64,000 bases of DNA from the NCBI GenBank assembly GCA_002794775.1, contig NBAY01000024.1, positions 62,001 to 126,000 of the forward strand. Direction: 5' to 3'. Within the stretch, counting starts at the first letter, position 1. Each line of letters opens with the position of its first letter. The notes under the pieces were generated by a model, which saw only the letters and a list, made by a program, of their open reading frames with translations, did no database searches and had not been told where the DNA came from. The translations under genes and the position numbers were made by a program. This document shows, piece after piece, positions 21,964 to 37,740 of the stretch. Origin of the DNA: Porodaedalea pini. Lineage: Eukaryota > Basidiomycota > Agaricomycetes > Hymenochaetales > Hymenochaetaceae.

Positions 21964-22595
21964 GAGGCATCGGGGATTAGGAGTGTGCGAGAGGTCGAAA
22001 GAACCGATGCAAGTGGAAGCGAAGTCTTGAGCTAACGCCCAGTATAATTAGATCTAATAAGCTCTGATTATTCGCGTGCGTTGTGATTGTGGATGATATC
22101 AGTACTAGTGTGTGCATTGAATACGCTAAAATTGCCACATCTCAGAAGGCTCGGAGGATTGCTGGGAACGAGATGCTGTTCTGTTGAGGCACAGATGGTT
22201 TGTCCACCTGAGGCTTCCAAGCTATAGACTTGAGCACTATATCATCTATCATCGAACTACCGTGCTCTGGATTTATCCTATGCGAAGTGCATCCAATCGC
22301 AAGCATTGCCTCACCCTCTTTTGGGTGCATCCGCTGCCACGGTCATACTGCTTCAGGTGATGTCACTCTTCCGGTCAGTCATCGATCCGAATAGCCAGAG
22401 GCACGGAGTCTAACCCTGCATAGCCTTGTGGCCAAACCTCTGTATACGATATCCACCTACTACGTAGTCCGCTGTCGCGGCCAAACACCGCCGCGATAAG
22501 GCTTTAAATACGATGCAAGATAACATCGTTGTCTCTGTAACTCCCCAACAAAGTCGCACTCGAACCTGAGACACCCTAGCTTTACGTTCTGCACC
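21964..22595. other. Promoter region of the 22.6-kb gene; no gene seen
   Basis: Contains AGTACTAGT at 22101 and a TTTAAATAC TATA-like site at 22503, about 90 bp before the ATG and shared with unit A (17410). Parts correspond to 17090-17495. Confidence 0.5.
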
Positions 22596-23359
22596 ATGTA
22601 CGGCGACAACGACAACTCGAACTCTAACGACAACTCGTACGGCGGTTCAGGCGGCAACGATAGCAACTCTTACGGAAGCACCGGGCAGACGGGTAACTCC
22701 AACAGCTCGTACGGCGGGGGCAACAACGACTCTTCATCTTTCCCCAAGGGCAATTCGGACTCGTATGGGTCTTCGGACAACTCGTACGGCTCGAGCGGCA
22801 ATACGGGTGGCGGGAACTCCGGTAACGATTCCAGCTACGGCTCGAACAACGATAATAGCTATGGCTCGAACAACAGCGAAAACAACGACCCCAACAACTC
22901 CTCAGGCGGACAGGGAGGAGGCAACTTCGGCTCGTCAGGCAATAGCGGCTCGTACGGGTCCGACAACAGCTCGTCGGGAAACAATAACAACGACACGAGC
23001 TCTTACGGGTCGAACGACAACCAAGGCCCCAACCAAGGCTCCAACCAAGGCTCCAATACCTCGAGCAGCGGAGACTACATCGACAAAGGCGTCTCTTTCG
23101 TCGCGCAGAAGGCTGGTTTCGGAAGCGTCGTAAGTACCACTTCACTTCGGAGTTCCTTTGATCCATTCTTACAATCAGCATTAACTGATGCACTATGCCT
23201 AGTAGTCGCAATCTACAGAGCAGAAAATCAGCGGCGGCATTCGCTCTGGGCTCTCGAAGTTTACCGGTGCGAAAAGTCTCTTTTGCAGGATGCTATTATA
23301 GGACTATGAGCTCAGTGATTTCGTCAGGTGGCGGCAATACTAACGAGGGCAATAACTGA
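22596..23359 (+). CDS. Asn/Ser/Gly-rich protein with DKG...EKIS module (unit B)
   Basis: Three exons (22596-23129, 23206-23266, 23316-23359) give 212 aa. About 155 residues of N/S/G/Y-rich low complexity (MYGDNDNSNSNDNS, repeated NSYGS) precede DYIDKGVSFVAQKAGFGS; exon 2 encodes SQSTEQKISGGIRSGLSKFTG. The second and third exons are 61 and 44 nt, exactly as in the small genes at 42169-42523 (61, 44; the third gene at 41556 has 61, 38), so all belong to one family, here with an expanded N-terminus and a different last exon (ISSGGGNTNEGNN). Function unknown; small paralogues look like soluble, hydrophilic stress-type proteins. The acceptor choice before exon 2 (AGTAG) is set by homology. Confidence 0.7.
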
Positions 23360-23917
23360 AACACACTGTAAATGGACGTCGTGTTGGAGTGGTAGCAATG
23401 TATGATGAATCAGAACTGTAGTTGTGTTGGCCTCTGTCACGGTCTCGTTGAATAGAAATGCTATGTGCTGCGCAACAAAGGATTAGCGGTATTGAAAGCT
23501 GAAGAAAGAGTTCTTGTGTTTTCTATGACGGAGGAAACTTCACTGCGGCGTGAAGAAACTATACAGCGAGTCAAGAGGCACGCAGCGAGCTATCAGACGA
23601 ACAGTCGCGTAGACGGGAGGCCTTCAAGTTCAAGGATTAACTCGCCTGAGACTCTAGAACAAGCGTCGATCGTCCGCTATTGGAAGGCCGCTCTCTCACG
23701 CCTCATTTGCGCAGCCCGCACACCGTACGTCTTGTCCACGTACCCGACGCTGCATCGTCAATCTACACGCGTATTCCTTGAACTAAACCCACCGGCTCGC
23801 GTGTAGTTGAGGGTAGCTATCTGAATATTTAATCTCGTACTGTCAAGTTCATAAGATTGCAGGGATCAATCAAAGAGGAAGGACGTGAAAGTTGAAGAGG
23901 CCTCTCGCTCTCCAGCC
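23360..23917. other. Intergenic, no gene seen
   Basis: Parts resemble the DNA after unit A (18080-18370). The promoter of the next gene is here. Confidence 0.5.
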
Positions 23918-25802
23918 ATGTCGGTGTTCAGCGGCGATTACTTGAGGAACATTTCTCCTCTGCAAAACCTGATTGCACGCGCGGTGGACCCATACAAGCA
24001 TGAACCGGACTACGCCGCCCACCTGGAGGTGGCGGAATACATCAATAACAAGAAAGCGAACACGTACGTTCCCCTCCGTTCACCCATCCCAGCGCATCAC
24101 CAACTTGCTCTCGAAATATCTGATTACTATACATCTCCAGCCCTCGAGAAGCCGCAATGTCCATCGCACGCATCGTGAATAACCGCAACCCGCACATCGC
24201 GCTCCTCGCCCTCGCGCTGCTCGAGACGCTCGTACAGCAGTGCGGCTACGCGTTCCACCTCCAGATCGCGACGAAGGAGTTCCTCAACGAGCTCGTGCGC
24301 CGCTTCCCCGAGCGCCCGCCGCCGTTCCCCGGGCCAGTAATGACGAAGATCCTCGAGCTCATCCGCACGTGGAACACGACGATATGCGTCGAGAGCAGGT
24401 GGAAGGAGGATCTGGGCAACATCCGGGACATGCACCGTCTGCTGACCTTCAAGGGGTATAGGTTCAGAGGGGATATAGTGCCCGTACAGCCAGCTACGGC
24501 GTCGACTTCGGTTCGTCTTACTTGCTACTTCTAAATACGTTCTGTCATCAATTACTACATGCGTTTCAGAACTTAAAATCTGCTGAAGAGCTTGAGGAGG
24601 AGGACCGGGAAGCACAGCAGGCGAAACTACAAGAACTCATTCGGCGAGGGACGCCTCGCGACCTGGCTGCTGCACAGGAGCTCATGAAGGTGCTCGCGGG
24701 CGCGGAGCCGGATAAGAAACCTGATTACCGTGCGCAATCTCTGACGGAACTCAACAAACTCGAGCAGAAGGTTATTCTTCTGAACGAAATGCTGGACAAC
24801 GTTGACACAGAACGCGGCGAGCGCTTTGCGAGTGGGGATGCATATGATGTGCGTACACTATTTTTTATTCCGCGACGCATACTGAAAATCGCGCAGCAAG
24901 TCAGTGGCATCCTGTCGGCTGCACGACCTAAAATCCAGAAATGGATATCAGACGCAGAATCTAGTGACCCAGAGATGCTGGGTAGGCTTATTAAGACTTA
25001 GGCACGAGGATGTTGCCTCTGACACGTCACGCAGATATCTTCTTACAGATGAACGACCAAATAAATTCAGTACTTAATCGACATGAGGCGTTCAAGAAAG
25101 GCGACTTCACAGCTGCCGCAAATCCTGTACCTGCAGAGCTAGCTAGGTATGTTTGCTTGAGCACATTTGGCCTTCTAGTTCAGTATTGCTAAGACAAATT
25201 ATAATAGCTCGTCACGGACACAAGATACTTCTCTGATTGACTTCGAAGACCCTCCAGCGTCATCTGCAGGTTCTTCCGGTACTCCAGCCGACGATCTCGC
25301 GAGCATATTCGGTCCTTCCACCATCTCCACCGCACCCCCACAAAGTCCCCAACAGCATTCTGGTATTCCCGTGCAGCAGCCTATACCATCGTCTTCAACA
25401 AACGGAGGGCCAAACCCTCTGGCTGGTCTCTTTAATAACTCTCCGTCACCCACGCAAGGTGGAACACATGCGCAAATGGGCTCCATCAGTTTACCCTGGA
25501 CGCCCGGACCTCAGCAGCATTCGCAGGCGCAGACACCAGCATTCCAGTTCCAGTCTCAGAGCGCGCCGCATTCATCATCAGCGCAGCCGGTGCAGCCGCA
25601 CGGGACGTTCTGGAGTATGCAAGCGGGCTCGGGGATGAGGCCGACGGCGGGTGCTCAGGCAAACAACACTTTAGGATCACAGACACAGACGATGACTCCT
25701 TCGCTTACCCCGCAGAGAAAGCAACCAGCTACAGCGTCGAACGGGTCGACTCCTGCGACGCAGGGAAAAGACCCATTCGCAGACCTGGCTGGATTATTTT
25801 AG
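23918..25802 (+). CDS. VHS-GAT domain adaptor (GGA-type trans-Golgi sorting protein)
   Basis: Six exons (23918-24063, 24141-24510, 24570-24848, 24897-24981, 25035-25146, 25208-25802) give 528 aa in one frame; the ATG at 23885 would add 11 residues. Residues 10-145 form a VHS domain: LIARAVDPYKHEPDYAAHLE, ALLALALLETLVQQCGYAFH, EFLNELVRRF. Residues about 180-320 fit a GAT domain: NKLEQKVILLNEMLDN and LQMNDQINSVLNRHEAFKKG. The C-terminal third is Pro/Ser/Gln-rich and ends DPFADLAGLF, with a DTSLIDFED clathrin-box-like motif. Such proteins bind Arf-GTP and cargo tails at the trans-Golgi and recruit clathrin. No C-terminal GAE domain is obvious, so a Hse1/Tom1-like role is the alternative. Confidence 0.88.
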
Positions 25803-29379
<3,577 letters not shown>

Positions 29380-29833
29380 ACTTCAATGGTAACTTCATGT
29401 TCGGGAGTTCATTAAGGATCAAGTGGATGAACTATATACTATTTCTTGTTTATCAATGTAGATGAGGTTCAACTATTCCACAAAAATGAACGAAGATGTT
29501 TCTTCTTTCCTATTGCGCCGGAGCGGCTGTGCTCTGAATTCATAATATGTCAATTGGAGCTGTTTCGTCTGAAAGCCGCTTCTTATGAGCATGCGGACCC
29601 ATCCAACAATGTACCCGATTTGCAGTGCCCAGTGATCAGGGAATGGGAGTACTACCAAACTCGAATATTCCTCTACTCTTACAGAAGTGGATCACGTTTT
29701 AAAGCTAGCTAACACCACGCCCTGCCCGAATTATTACTATATCATAAGACAAATAACAAACAGTCGCTCCGCAATGGCGTACAAGGTGGACCTGAATTGC
29801 TGAGATTTACTATTGACACTCATCTGTGGTCTC
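29380..29833. other. Intergenic between convergent genes
   Basis: 3' regions of ARG5,6 and the minus-strand gene to the right. No gene seen. Confidence 0.5.
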
Positions 29834-32285
29834 CTACTCATCCTCGGCCTGCTCCGACTCCGACTCTTTTCCCGGACCTGCGTCCACGCCATCGTCTATT
29901 GAACTCCTGGCGCTTCGCTCCTCTTCCGATTCAGCTGATTGCGACACCTGTCCCTCATCTTCATCCGTGGCCCAATCTGAAAGGTTAGACTCCGTGTCGA
30001 AGTCCAATGGCTTCCAGGAAAACGGGCCTGTGGCATCAAGACCGGCTTCGTCCTCGGAAGCTTGCTGAGTAAAGCGACCGCATCGCGTGTATGCAGCCTG
30101 TGAAAAGCGCAGCACGAATACAATGACATACTGGAGCACCATGACCTCCGTCTTCATATAATCGCACCAGTCATCACGCACGCACAGGTCCTCGGGCTTT
30201 GTGCCTTCTGTGATTGCAACGTAGCATCTGTTACCGTCCTTGCTCACTATTTGTGCGACGTAAGCCCGTTTTCCCTCGGACGTAGTCCCTGCGAAAAGTG
30301 GATTGTGGCCCATAGAGGAGAAGGATTTACCACGAGCAATGTGAAACTCGAGGACGTCTGTTGACTTGAACTCTAGGATGCTCTTTGTTCCTTCGATCCC
30401 AACACAGCAGTGTCTTGTCTAGAGACATCTATTTTCAGATGAGGAGCAATATCATGCACGACTATAGAAGGCAACTCACGAAGATGTCGACACCCTCACT
30501 AAGATGCAGTAGATGTCCGTGATTGTTGCAGTGAAGAACAATAATATGAGTCCAACCAGATGCATCAAGAGCTGGGATGCATTTTTCCTCCGATTGCTCG
30601 ATCAACCGCTAATAATCTATCGTCCGAGCAAAGCGTGTAGATGATAATGCACCCAAGGACGCACTTCGGCAATATTTGTCGGCTGTGAGCATATACTCGA
30701 AAGCATGCAGAGCGCGGCGCTTGGAAACCAGGCTATCATCACTGGAGAAGTTCGAGTAAGACCGTCTGAAAGAAAGGTACTTTATAGAAGTCATTACCTG
30801 TCAATACATTGGGATAACTGCGCGCATAGAGACTCCATCTCCTTGCGCGCAATGATTCTTGGTGTTTGCGAAGAATCGAACGACAGTGTGTCGAAACCAT
30901 TGTTCCGGGCAGCAGCAATTTCGTAAATCAAAATCTCTAGCAGACAAGAAAGCCTGCTAAGGAGTGGCTGGCAAAGGGTTGCGGACACAGATCCTGCAAG
31001 AAGGCCGAGCTGATTTCATAGCCATCATTTGTTTCAAGCCTGTTCGCAAGAAAGATGTGACGTAGTAGGTGAAATGTGAGCCAAGCGTGATCAAGGTCAA
31101 TGCCATACTCGGTTTCATCAAAAGCCGAAAGCCATGAATAGAAGTCTGAGCCGATAGCCCGTGGTAGTTTATCTGGAAATTTGAGAAGGAATAAGGATAA
31201 CAATAATAACAGTGTTACTCGAGGGACTGGTGGTAGTTACATTTCATGCATAGAGAAGTTCCGGTAGAAAAGGTGAGACATACTAGTAGATACGCCGCAC
31301 TCTGCTCCCAATTTGCTCAACAACACACAAGTATTGCATGATCGATTGATCGAGCACATTCCATTCAAAGCGACTCAAGGAAGATTCTTCGAGGTTTATC
31401 GTGAAGTTCAGTATACGCCCGGCGCAATATACGCAAGAAGAGGGGTACTTGTGAAACAAAACCCCAAGATGCCGTATGGCAAGAAATGCTCGCTCTGGGT
31501 CGCTGAGGGTATTGTAGATTAGTTCAAAATGTCGTGCTTCGAAGGTGGAAAATTTCAACGCACTTCACATAACCCTTGATGCGACGTATTGTTTCACGTC
31601 GGAATTCGGAATGGTACACTTTAAAGAGTTCACGATCGCCATGGAGGTCTGCTTGATGTCCTTTGGCGAGTGCAATTGCTTCCGTATCGGCCAATGAGAT
31701 TAGAGCCTTGCGGAAGCTAGCTAACAGCACTGGATAGAAGTCTGCACAGGCTGCGTTCCATCGTCCAAGGGGTTCTATGGCGTGGACTGCGTCCGTGACG
31801 AGAAGAATATCTGAAATAAACTGATCCTCTATGGCAAGACGAGTAATGTGGTCCAACGCTTGTATCTTCGTCGATATATTGTTCGACCTAGAATATCACA
31901 GTCAGAGAGCAATTATTGGCGTGCTTTGCAGAACGTGCTGAACACATTGGACTAATTTACGACAATCTTTCTTGATCTTCGCGTCCTTAGCCTTAGCTTT
32001 TCTGCTGCCTTCCGGAAGACTGGTCACCTTAGAGCGTCGACGTTGGATCCGTATGGCCGTCATCCGCGGTCCTTTACCCATCTTCTCTGCGAGTCGTCCA
32101 AGCTGGATCTCCAAGTGCCTTCCTGCGAAGCTGTAGAAGAGGCCAAGCGTACGGCCAGGTCCAGGGAGGTTGTCTGCGGTGGCATTCGTGCTTATCGATG
32201 AAGCCAGCGAGCAGGTTTCAATGCAGTAATCAGACTCTTCATCTACACTTGAAGTGAGAGTGTGCATTGCGTTCCTGGGATCCAT
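29834..32285 (-). CDS. Multi-exon protein of unknown function with acidic tail
   Basis: A run of minus-strand coding blocks in order: MDPRNAMHTLTSSVDEESD with SFAGRHLEIQLGRLAEKMG and a basic RRRSKVTSLPEGSRKAKAKD tract (31960-32285), then DHITRLAIEDQFISDILLV to RRIKGYVKCVEIF, ARHFELIYNTLSDPERAFLA, PRAIGSDFYSWLSAFDETEYG, the KRRALHAFEYMLTADKY block, a segment ending LLHLSEGVDIF, and, across an intron at about 30418-30478, CCVGIEGTKSILEFKSTDVLEF to an acidic Ser/Glu-rich C-terminus. Exons are short and not all borders are set. An in-frame TAG at 30609-30611 (IDY, stop, RLIEQSEEK) interrupts otherwise continuous coding sequence; either a small unseen intron removes it or the gene is broken. Family not recognised; helical, soluble. 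Confidence 0.55.
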
Positions 32286-32919
32286 CTGCGACGAGGGTGT
32301 AGTGGTGCTGGATGAGATGATACGGATGAATGGAAATTAAGTGCCATCACAGACGCCTAGGGCGCTGGCTACAGGCATTGATCATTGTTATAAATGAACC
32401 CAAAGAAAGATGGCTGGAAAAGTTGCGCCACTGCGCCTAAGGTCTTAAGCAGTGTATTTGTATTCAAGTTGTATCGCCTCAGCGAACCTGCGCTCATCAG
32501 CCACCCATATCAGCCTTGGGATTAAAATACAGTATTGAACCTACCATTCCAAAGTGAAATAAATATACCTCCTCTCTTATCAGATGATCATGGAGTGTAC
32601 GACGGAGAGTTCTCGTACTAGAGCATGATAACGCAGCTCATTGAAGTAAAGAGAACAAATCGAACACAAAGCTGCATTATTTCTGATGATCGAAAAAAGT
32701 TCCCCTAGGTGTGCTCTGGAGAACGAAATCGAGTTCGTTCACAAGTTTCTGAAAGGTTCTTCAGATTCTGGTTCTGCAAGCTGCCTCAAATTTCCGGAAG
32801 TAGTAGCACACGTGGCAGTCTGAGCAAACAAACGGCAACTTCCGATAGAGGCTGACACTCTTCTCCTGCACTGAAATGCAATTTCGTCTCTTTCTAAACC
32901 ATTATAGTTGGCCCCCACT
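32286..32919. other. Divergent promoter region
   Basis: Lies between the minus-strand gene to the left and the Ser-rich gene to the right. No gene seen. Confidence 0.5.
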
Positions 32920-35152
32920 ATGTCAGGCTCTTCGAAGACTACAAATTCCTCGAGACGTTGTGCTCAGATCACGAGCTCCTCAGTTCATCAGGCCGATGCG
33001 CGTAGCAAGTCCGACTTGGACTCGAAGGATGCGCTTGGTTCCAAGAGAGCCCATAGTCAAGCTCAAGTAGGATGTGCGCGTCGCAATGACTTCACTACGG
33101 AACATACAAGCATCTCGATAGGAGATGCAAGGGGCCCTGATTCCGGAAAGTGTACGTTTTGATTTTAGCTTACATTACTTCTCGCTGACATCTTTTACAC
33201 GGTTTCGCACGTTCAGTGGCAGTCTCTCGTCGACGAATCTCCTCGAATCTTACCCCACAAGCCTCCCCGAGGATGCGCCGCAAGGATGGTTCCGAGAAGG
33301 AAAATGTCAAAGTGGAACACACGCCTCGCCGGCCGACAGACGGACGGACAACTACCAGCACATTGAGGAGGAAGCCCGTCCCGCACATCGGCCGTAGTCC
33401 CGTTAAACTCAAAACCCTCGAGCTCGTCTCGCGCTCCCAGAGCCTCCAACCATCTCAGTTCTCTCGTGCTTCTAGATTGAATTTGCATGCTCGGACGACT
33501 ACTTTGGCGAGTCAAAATGCTATGGCAAAGACTCGGTCGATGCTCTCTCTCGACGTTGGTGTGAAGAAGGAGATGTATTCAGAGTCGGACGTTCTCATGC
33601 ACTTTCTCAACCGCTTCTAAGCTCTGCACCAATCAAGGCCGAGGGCAAGACTGAGAATGCCCCAGTGTCTCAAGACATCGTAGCCGTCGAGCATGGAATG
33701 CCACAGCATGTAATCACTCTCGACAGTTCTTCCAAGCCTGATTCTTCCACCGCGCTTCGCAACGTATTTAGTGAACCTACGATTCCTAGCGTTTCTGGGT
33801 CTCCGTCAGTTCCCCAGCCTGACTCTCCGTCCAGGCCGCTCGAACCTCTTGAACTGCAAGGCATCTCCAGCTCGGTCCCGTTCCAGCGTTCTATGACAGT
33901 ATCAACTCCTACCAGCCCGCTCGAACAATCTAGCTCAAGCATCAAGCGTCTCTCGACTGTGTCCTCTCGTGCAAGCCTAGTCGACTTTGCTGAAGACACA
34001 GAAGCGATTAAGAAAGAGGAAACAGACCTCACTAAGGCAGTTGACAAAGAAAGCACTTTCGGATTTGTGGACCTCCCACCAGCATCTCAGCACCCTCAGC
34101 AGCCGAAAGACGCGCATACTGAGACTTTGCGAACGCTTCCTTCGAATGTACAAGAATATCCAGAGATCGATTTGGAAGAAATAGCGTCCACTGCATCCTC
34201 TAAATCGACGGCCAGCGCGTGCTTCGTAGAGCTTTCTGAAGAGGCGGGCTTCGAAGCGGTTCTGCCCCCACCTTCCATTCACCCAAAAATCGAGAAGTCG
34301 AGCGTCGTTCATGCCACCTTGGAGACAGAGGACATCGACGAATGCAAGGCTCAAGTGGACGTCCAAGTCAAAGATTCTGAGGAAGCCTCGCATCTGACGC
34401 TCGAATCGGAGCTGGATTACGCAGAGAAAGTGAAGCTGTCTGGCTCCAAGTCTGAGAACGATGAGTCTTCCGCCGCTCAAGTTCTCGATTACGGCTCTTC
34501 GAATATTGAACTCTCTCATACTGAGTCTACCGATACGAAGAATTCCGATGGCCAATCTATTTCTGCGCTTGAGCCCAATCTCACCGGGACACAATCCTGC
34601 AGTGTCCCATCTACCCCTCCCTCCACACCCATCCAGACGTCCTCTCCCTCCTCTTCCACCCCCGCACCAGGAGCAGCACCAGTACCATCTCTCCCGCCCT
34701 CCCTCTTCCCGCGCCTCTTCACCGAGCTTGCCTCCACGTACAGCCAGCTCGGCTTCGCCGCCTTCAGCGCGGGCTCCAGCATTTCTGTCCCCGCGCTCGA
34801 TCCGCAGACGGCGCGCACGCAGAAGGAGCTCGCGAGTCTCCGTGCGGGGACGGGGTCTGTCCTTGCGCGCGCGCGCGTGTTCGGGCAAACGCTGTGGTCG
34901 CCGTCGACCGCACGCACGCGCGTGCAAGAAGCTGACGATGTTTCGGAGACGAAGGCGAAGGCGACGTCTAGTGACTGGGATGAGAGGAACGGAAGCACGT
35001 TGCAGGTTAGTAACTCGGGTTCCGTTGGGACACCGCCCGCGTCTCCAACTGTTCCGACGGGAGGAAGGCGCACGCTGGGATGCGCGGACTCGCTGCATGC
35101 TGTGGCGATGGCGCAGCGTCTCTGGATGACAAAGAATTTTGAGTTAGAGTGA
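32920..35152 (+). CDS. Ser/Pro-rich protein of unknown function
   Basis: Exon 1 32920-33151 (MSGSSKTTNSSRRCAQITSS) joins the exon at 33217 (AVSRRRISSNLTPQASPRM, with KENVKVEHTPRRP and PVPHIGRSPVKLKTLELVSR). Near 33575-33600 the frame must change by one (from VKKEMYSESD to RSHALSQPLLSSAPIKAE), either through a very short intron or a frameshift. From there it is open to TGA at 35150: SMTVSTPTSPLEQSSSS, FVDLPPASQHP, and a conserved-looking C-terminus LFPRLFTELASTYSQLGFAAF, ARVFGQTLWSP, HAVAMAQRLWMTKNFELE. Dense Ser-Pro and SRS sites suggest a phosphorylated nuclear or cytoskeletal protein. No family recognised. Confidence 0.6.
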
Positions 35153-35638
35153 TCAAGGAGTGCGAATACCGGATTTTTTTTTCAATACACTTTTATGATC
35201 TATATCCCATCCTACAGAATCTTCCTCGACAATCGTATATCCTTTATCATACGGAAGATATTCCCGGCACACACTAGTACACTTCTATTTCTTGCAGGCA
35301 TCACTGCATACTAGATTTCTTTCGATTACGCTCGAACTAGATCTACATAATGTATCCTACCTTCCCATAAATAGCCCTTCATCAATAGATGAAAAACGTT
35401 AAGTTAATGCTTTCACAAACTCTCGAGCTAACACTGTAACAGGCCTTTCCCAGTTGAACTTGCTATATTATGATTCCCTTTTCCACGTCGGGAAGAACAA
35501 CGCGTCGCATTCAAGAAGTAAATTGAGTTCATATTGCACAAAAAAATACATCGCAAAAGGCCCTCAAAAATAGGCCTCCCGATTATACAGATACAACTGG
35601 ATCGAGCTTCGTACGCTCAGTCATGAGGAGTCGCTCCT
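35153..35638. other. Intergenic between convergent genes
   Basis: 3' regions of both neighbours; no gene seen. Confidence 0.5.
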
Positions 35639-36593
35639 TCAATCGTAAAAGACGAGCGCGCGGAGCTCGATAGACTCGCGCAGCGGAGCGTCGGAAGGAG
35701 TCGAAGGGTCGTCAAAAGCGGTGTGTGGGGTGAGCACTGCGACACTCCCATCATCAACCGAGTCGAAGCTGCACCAAAAGTCAGAACAGAGAATAACAGC
35801 AGCTTATTGAAAAGTGAATACCCACCACTTGATCAAGACAACCTCATCCGGGCGCATACCCCTCACATACTTCCACCGATGATTCGGGTTATACTTCACC
35901 GAAAACGTCTCGCCGTCGTGATCTGGGTACCTCAGCGTCGTCGGCACGAGGTCGTTCTTCGTGTCGACGCTCCGGAAGTCGCACAGCGCGAGCGGATGGT
36001 CGAGCGCCGGGACGCTGATGGGGCGCCAGAGGTTGATGATCTGAAAGCGCCGGGAGAGGAGCGCGGGTGCGTCGGTGGGCGGAAGGTGGCGGTGCACGCG
36101 CGCGATAGCGGAGGCGCGGGTCTGGTCGACGTGTACAAGTGGGACGGGCTGGCGCTTTGTCGGGCCATCGTCGAGTTCGCCTGGACGGCGGCGGCGGATT
36201 GCTAAGATTCGAATGACGTCAGTTCATACTGTACTGTGTTTGTGAAAGCGACAGATATGCGAACTCACTGTGGTCAAACAGCACAACCCGACTTGCACCC
36301 GTCAGGCTCTTGAGAAGCTCGATACTCTCGGGATAATACTCCTTCTCGATCTCCTCCTCGTTCTTGAAGCTCTTGTGCTTTGCCTCTGCCTGCGCATACA
36401 GGAACCCAGCCGTGTCGAGCAACACGGTGTCCTCCTTCCCTCTGATGTTCTCGATGTCCACCTCGTAGGGCTGAGTGATGTAGTTGCGTTGGCGCTGGCC
36501 AGTGGCGAGGTCGGCGTTGACGAACAGCCAGGGCTTGGAGCCATCCGCGGGAGGCACGGTGTATTCGAGTGTGGTCCTGACGGTGTTGGACAT
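35639..36593 (-). CDS. AsaB/CmcJ-like non-haem oxygenase family protein
   Basis: Three exons (36269-36593, 35826-36201, 35639-35768) give 276 aa, the typical length. Start MSNTVRTTLEYTVPPADGSKPW. Blocks seen: DIENIRGKEDTVLLDTAGF, KEYYPESIELLKSLTGASRVVLFDH, then VHVDQTRASAIARVHRHLP (the HxD pair, about residues 135-137), FQIINLWRP, HPLALCDFRSVD, YNPNHRWKYVRGM, and SVDDGSVAVLTPHTAFDDP to LRALVFYD. The family includes AsaB of aspergillic acid synthesis and methoxylase-like CmcJ proteins; in basidiomycetes many copies stand alone and their substrates are unknown. All junctions keep frame, so the gene is probably active. No biosynthetic cluster surrounds it. Confidence 0.9.
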
Positions 36594-37740
36594 TGTGAAT
36601 AGCTTTGTCGAGCTGGGCTGGGCTGAGCTGAGCTGAGTGCTGGATAATATGGGTGGGAGATGAGATGCTTGGCAGCTTATATGCAGAGGCAGAGTGACAG
36701 ACTAGCGGTTGGTGCATTACTAAGAGGATGATGTGCTCCGTGCTCATGTGAATCCATGACAAAGCTCGGTACTAGTATGCAGCACCCGCCAGTCAGCAAG
36801 TTCACCGTCCTGCGAGGACCTTAGTGAAGATGAGAAAGCAGCCGTAGTAAGTCTTCATTAATATTTGTTTGTTTGACGATTCGAGAACGGAGGAACCGTG
36901 CGAACGCGGACTTAGCGGAACAATGTGCGCCGCGCTCTCTTTCCTCCACAGGAGTTGGACTAGGCTGACTCTTTTACTTCTACCTATATCGTCTCAATGG
37001 CTATATGGCTAGGTCGCGAACGTATACTCCGTTCTACATGTCCCCTTAGTCTATCCGCGCATGACCTGATTCCAAGCAGGAGGAAGAAACGGCTGTCGCG
37101 CACAGATTCCTTGTTACACCAAACCAACTCGCTCGAAACGCCCTCTTAATCATACTCAGCCTGGATTCGAATTTTGTCTTTGACGGCTCTGATGCTCAAT
37201 TCAGGGACGGTGCGAATAACTCCATGTTTCTTGTGCACTTCGGTCAACCGACTACCGAGAAGCAATGCGAAACATTCAAGCGCATGCTCGAAAGACACGT
37301 CTTCCTCTATCGTACAGTGTATGACAACCCGCTGCTTCAATGCGCAATGATCTGTGGAATGGAAGGGTTGGAATATCTCCGTGAGTTTGGCAGCTTGTCT
37401 TTCTTTCGAGACCTTCATTGACGTTTTTCTTATGCATAACTATAGGTCAAACTCCGAGTAGTATGATGCATTCCTCGATGTGTAGTTGCCATTGTCCGGT
37501 ACAAGTCTGGCACAGGCATATTTTTGTTGGATCATCGTGCGGCTCTTGCCGCAGCTGGTCCGAACTACAATGATTATTCGCATTTTGATTCAGCCTGCTT
37601 CAAGGTCGTATCTTGAACTGGTCTGCAACATAACACTTTTTCCGTCAAGACTGAGTCTGGGCTGGGAGCAGAGACGCAAGTCTACAAGGATTCCATTCCC
37701 CCAGCCTGCACTCTCTTACCCGTCTCCACGTGCTGACACT
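36594..37740. other. Intergenic, no convincing gene
   Basis: Open frames overlap on opposite strands at 37146-37420 (90 aa minus, 65 aa plus); neither resembles a known family and codon use does not decide between them. AGTAC/ACTAGT-type motif near 36770. Confidence 0.45.

Larger units (their letters stand above)
13441..23370. repeat. Tandem segmental duplication (A 13441-18080, B 18370-23370)
   Basis: Both units begin with the same GAAGTGACCCATCTAGTTTGG sequence (13443 and 18371) and carry, in order, ORC5 (-), a small TM-protein gene (-), an HMG-box/C2H2 gene (+), and a Gly/Asn-rich gene (+). Shared stretches continue into non-coding DNA, for example GACTTGACTCAGGAAAGAG (16259 and 20719), GTAGTATCTTCTCAT (16934, 21608) and GCTTTAAATAC (17408, 22501). 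Unit A has an extra block of several hundred bp around 15430-15900. Divergence is substantial, so the duplication is not recent. Confidence 0.9.

Noticed and set aside
33977..35098. Long Arg-rich open frame on the minus strand (373 aa)
   Set aside because: Antisense of the Ser-rich gene; arises from its Ser/Pro/Glu codons, no domain seen.
37486..37740. N-terminal extension of the kinase upstream of 37741
   Set aside because: The upstream in-frame part is not like any kinase N-terminus and includes probable intergenic DNA; a later ATG fits better.
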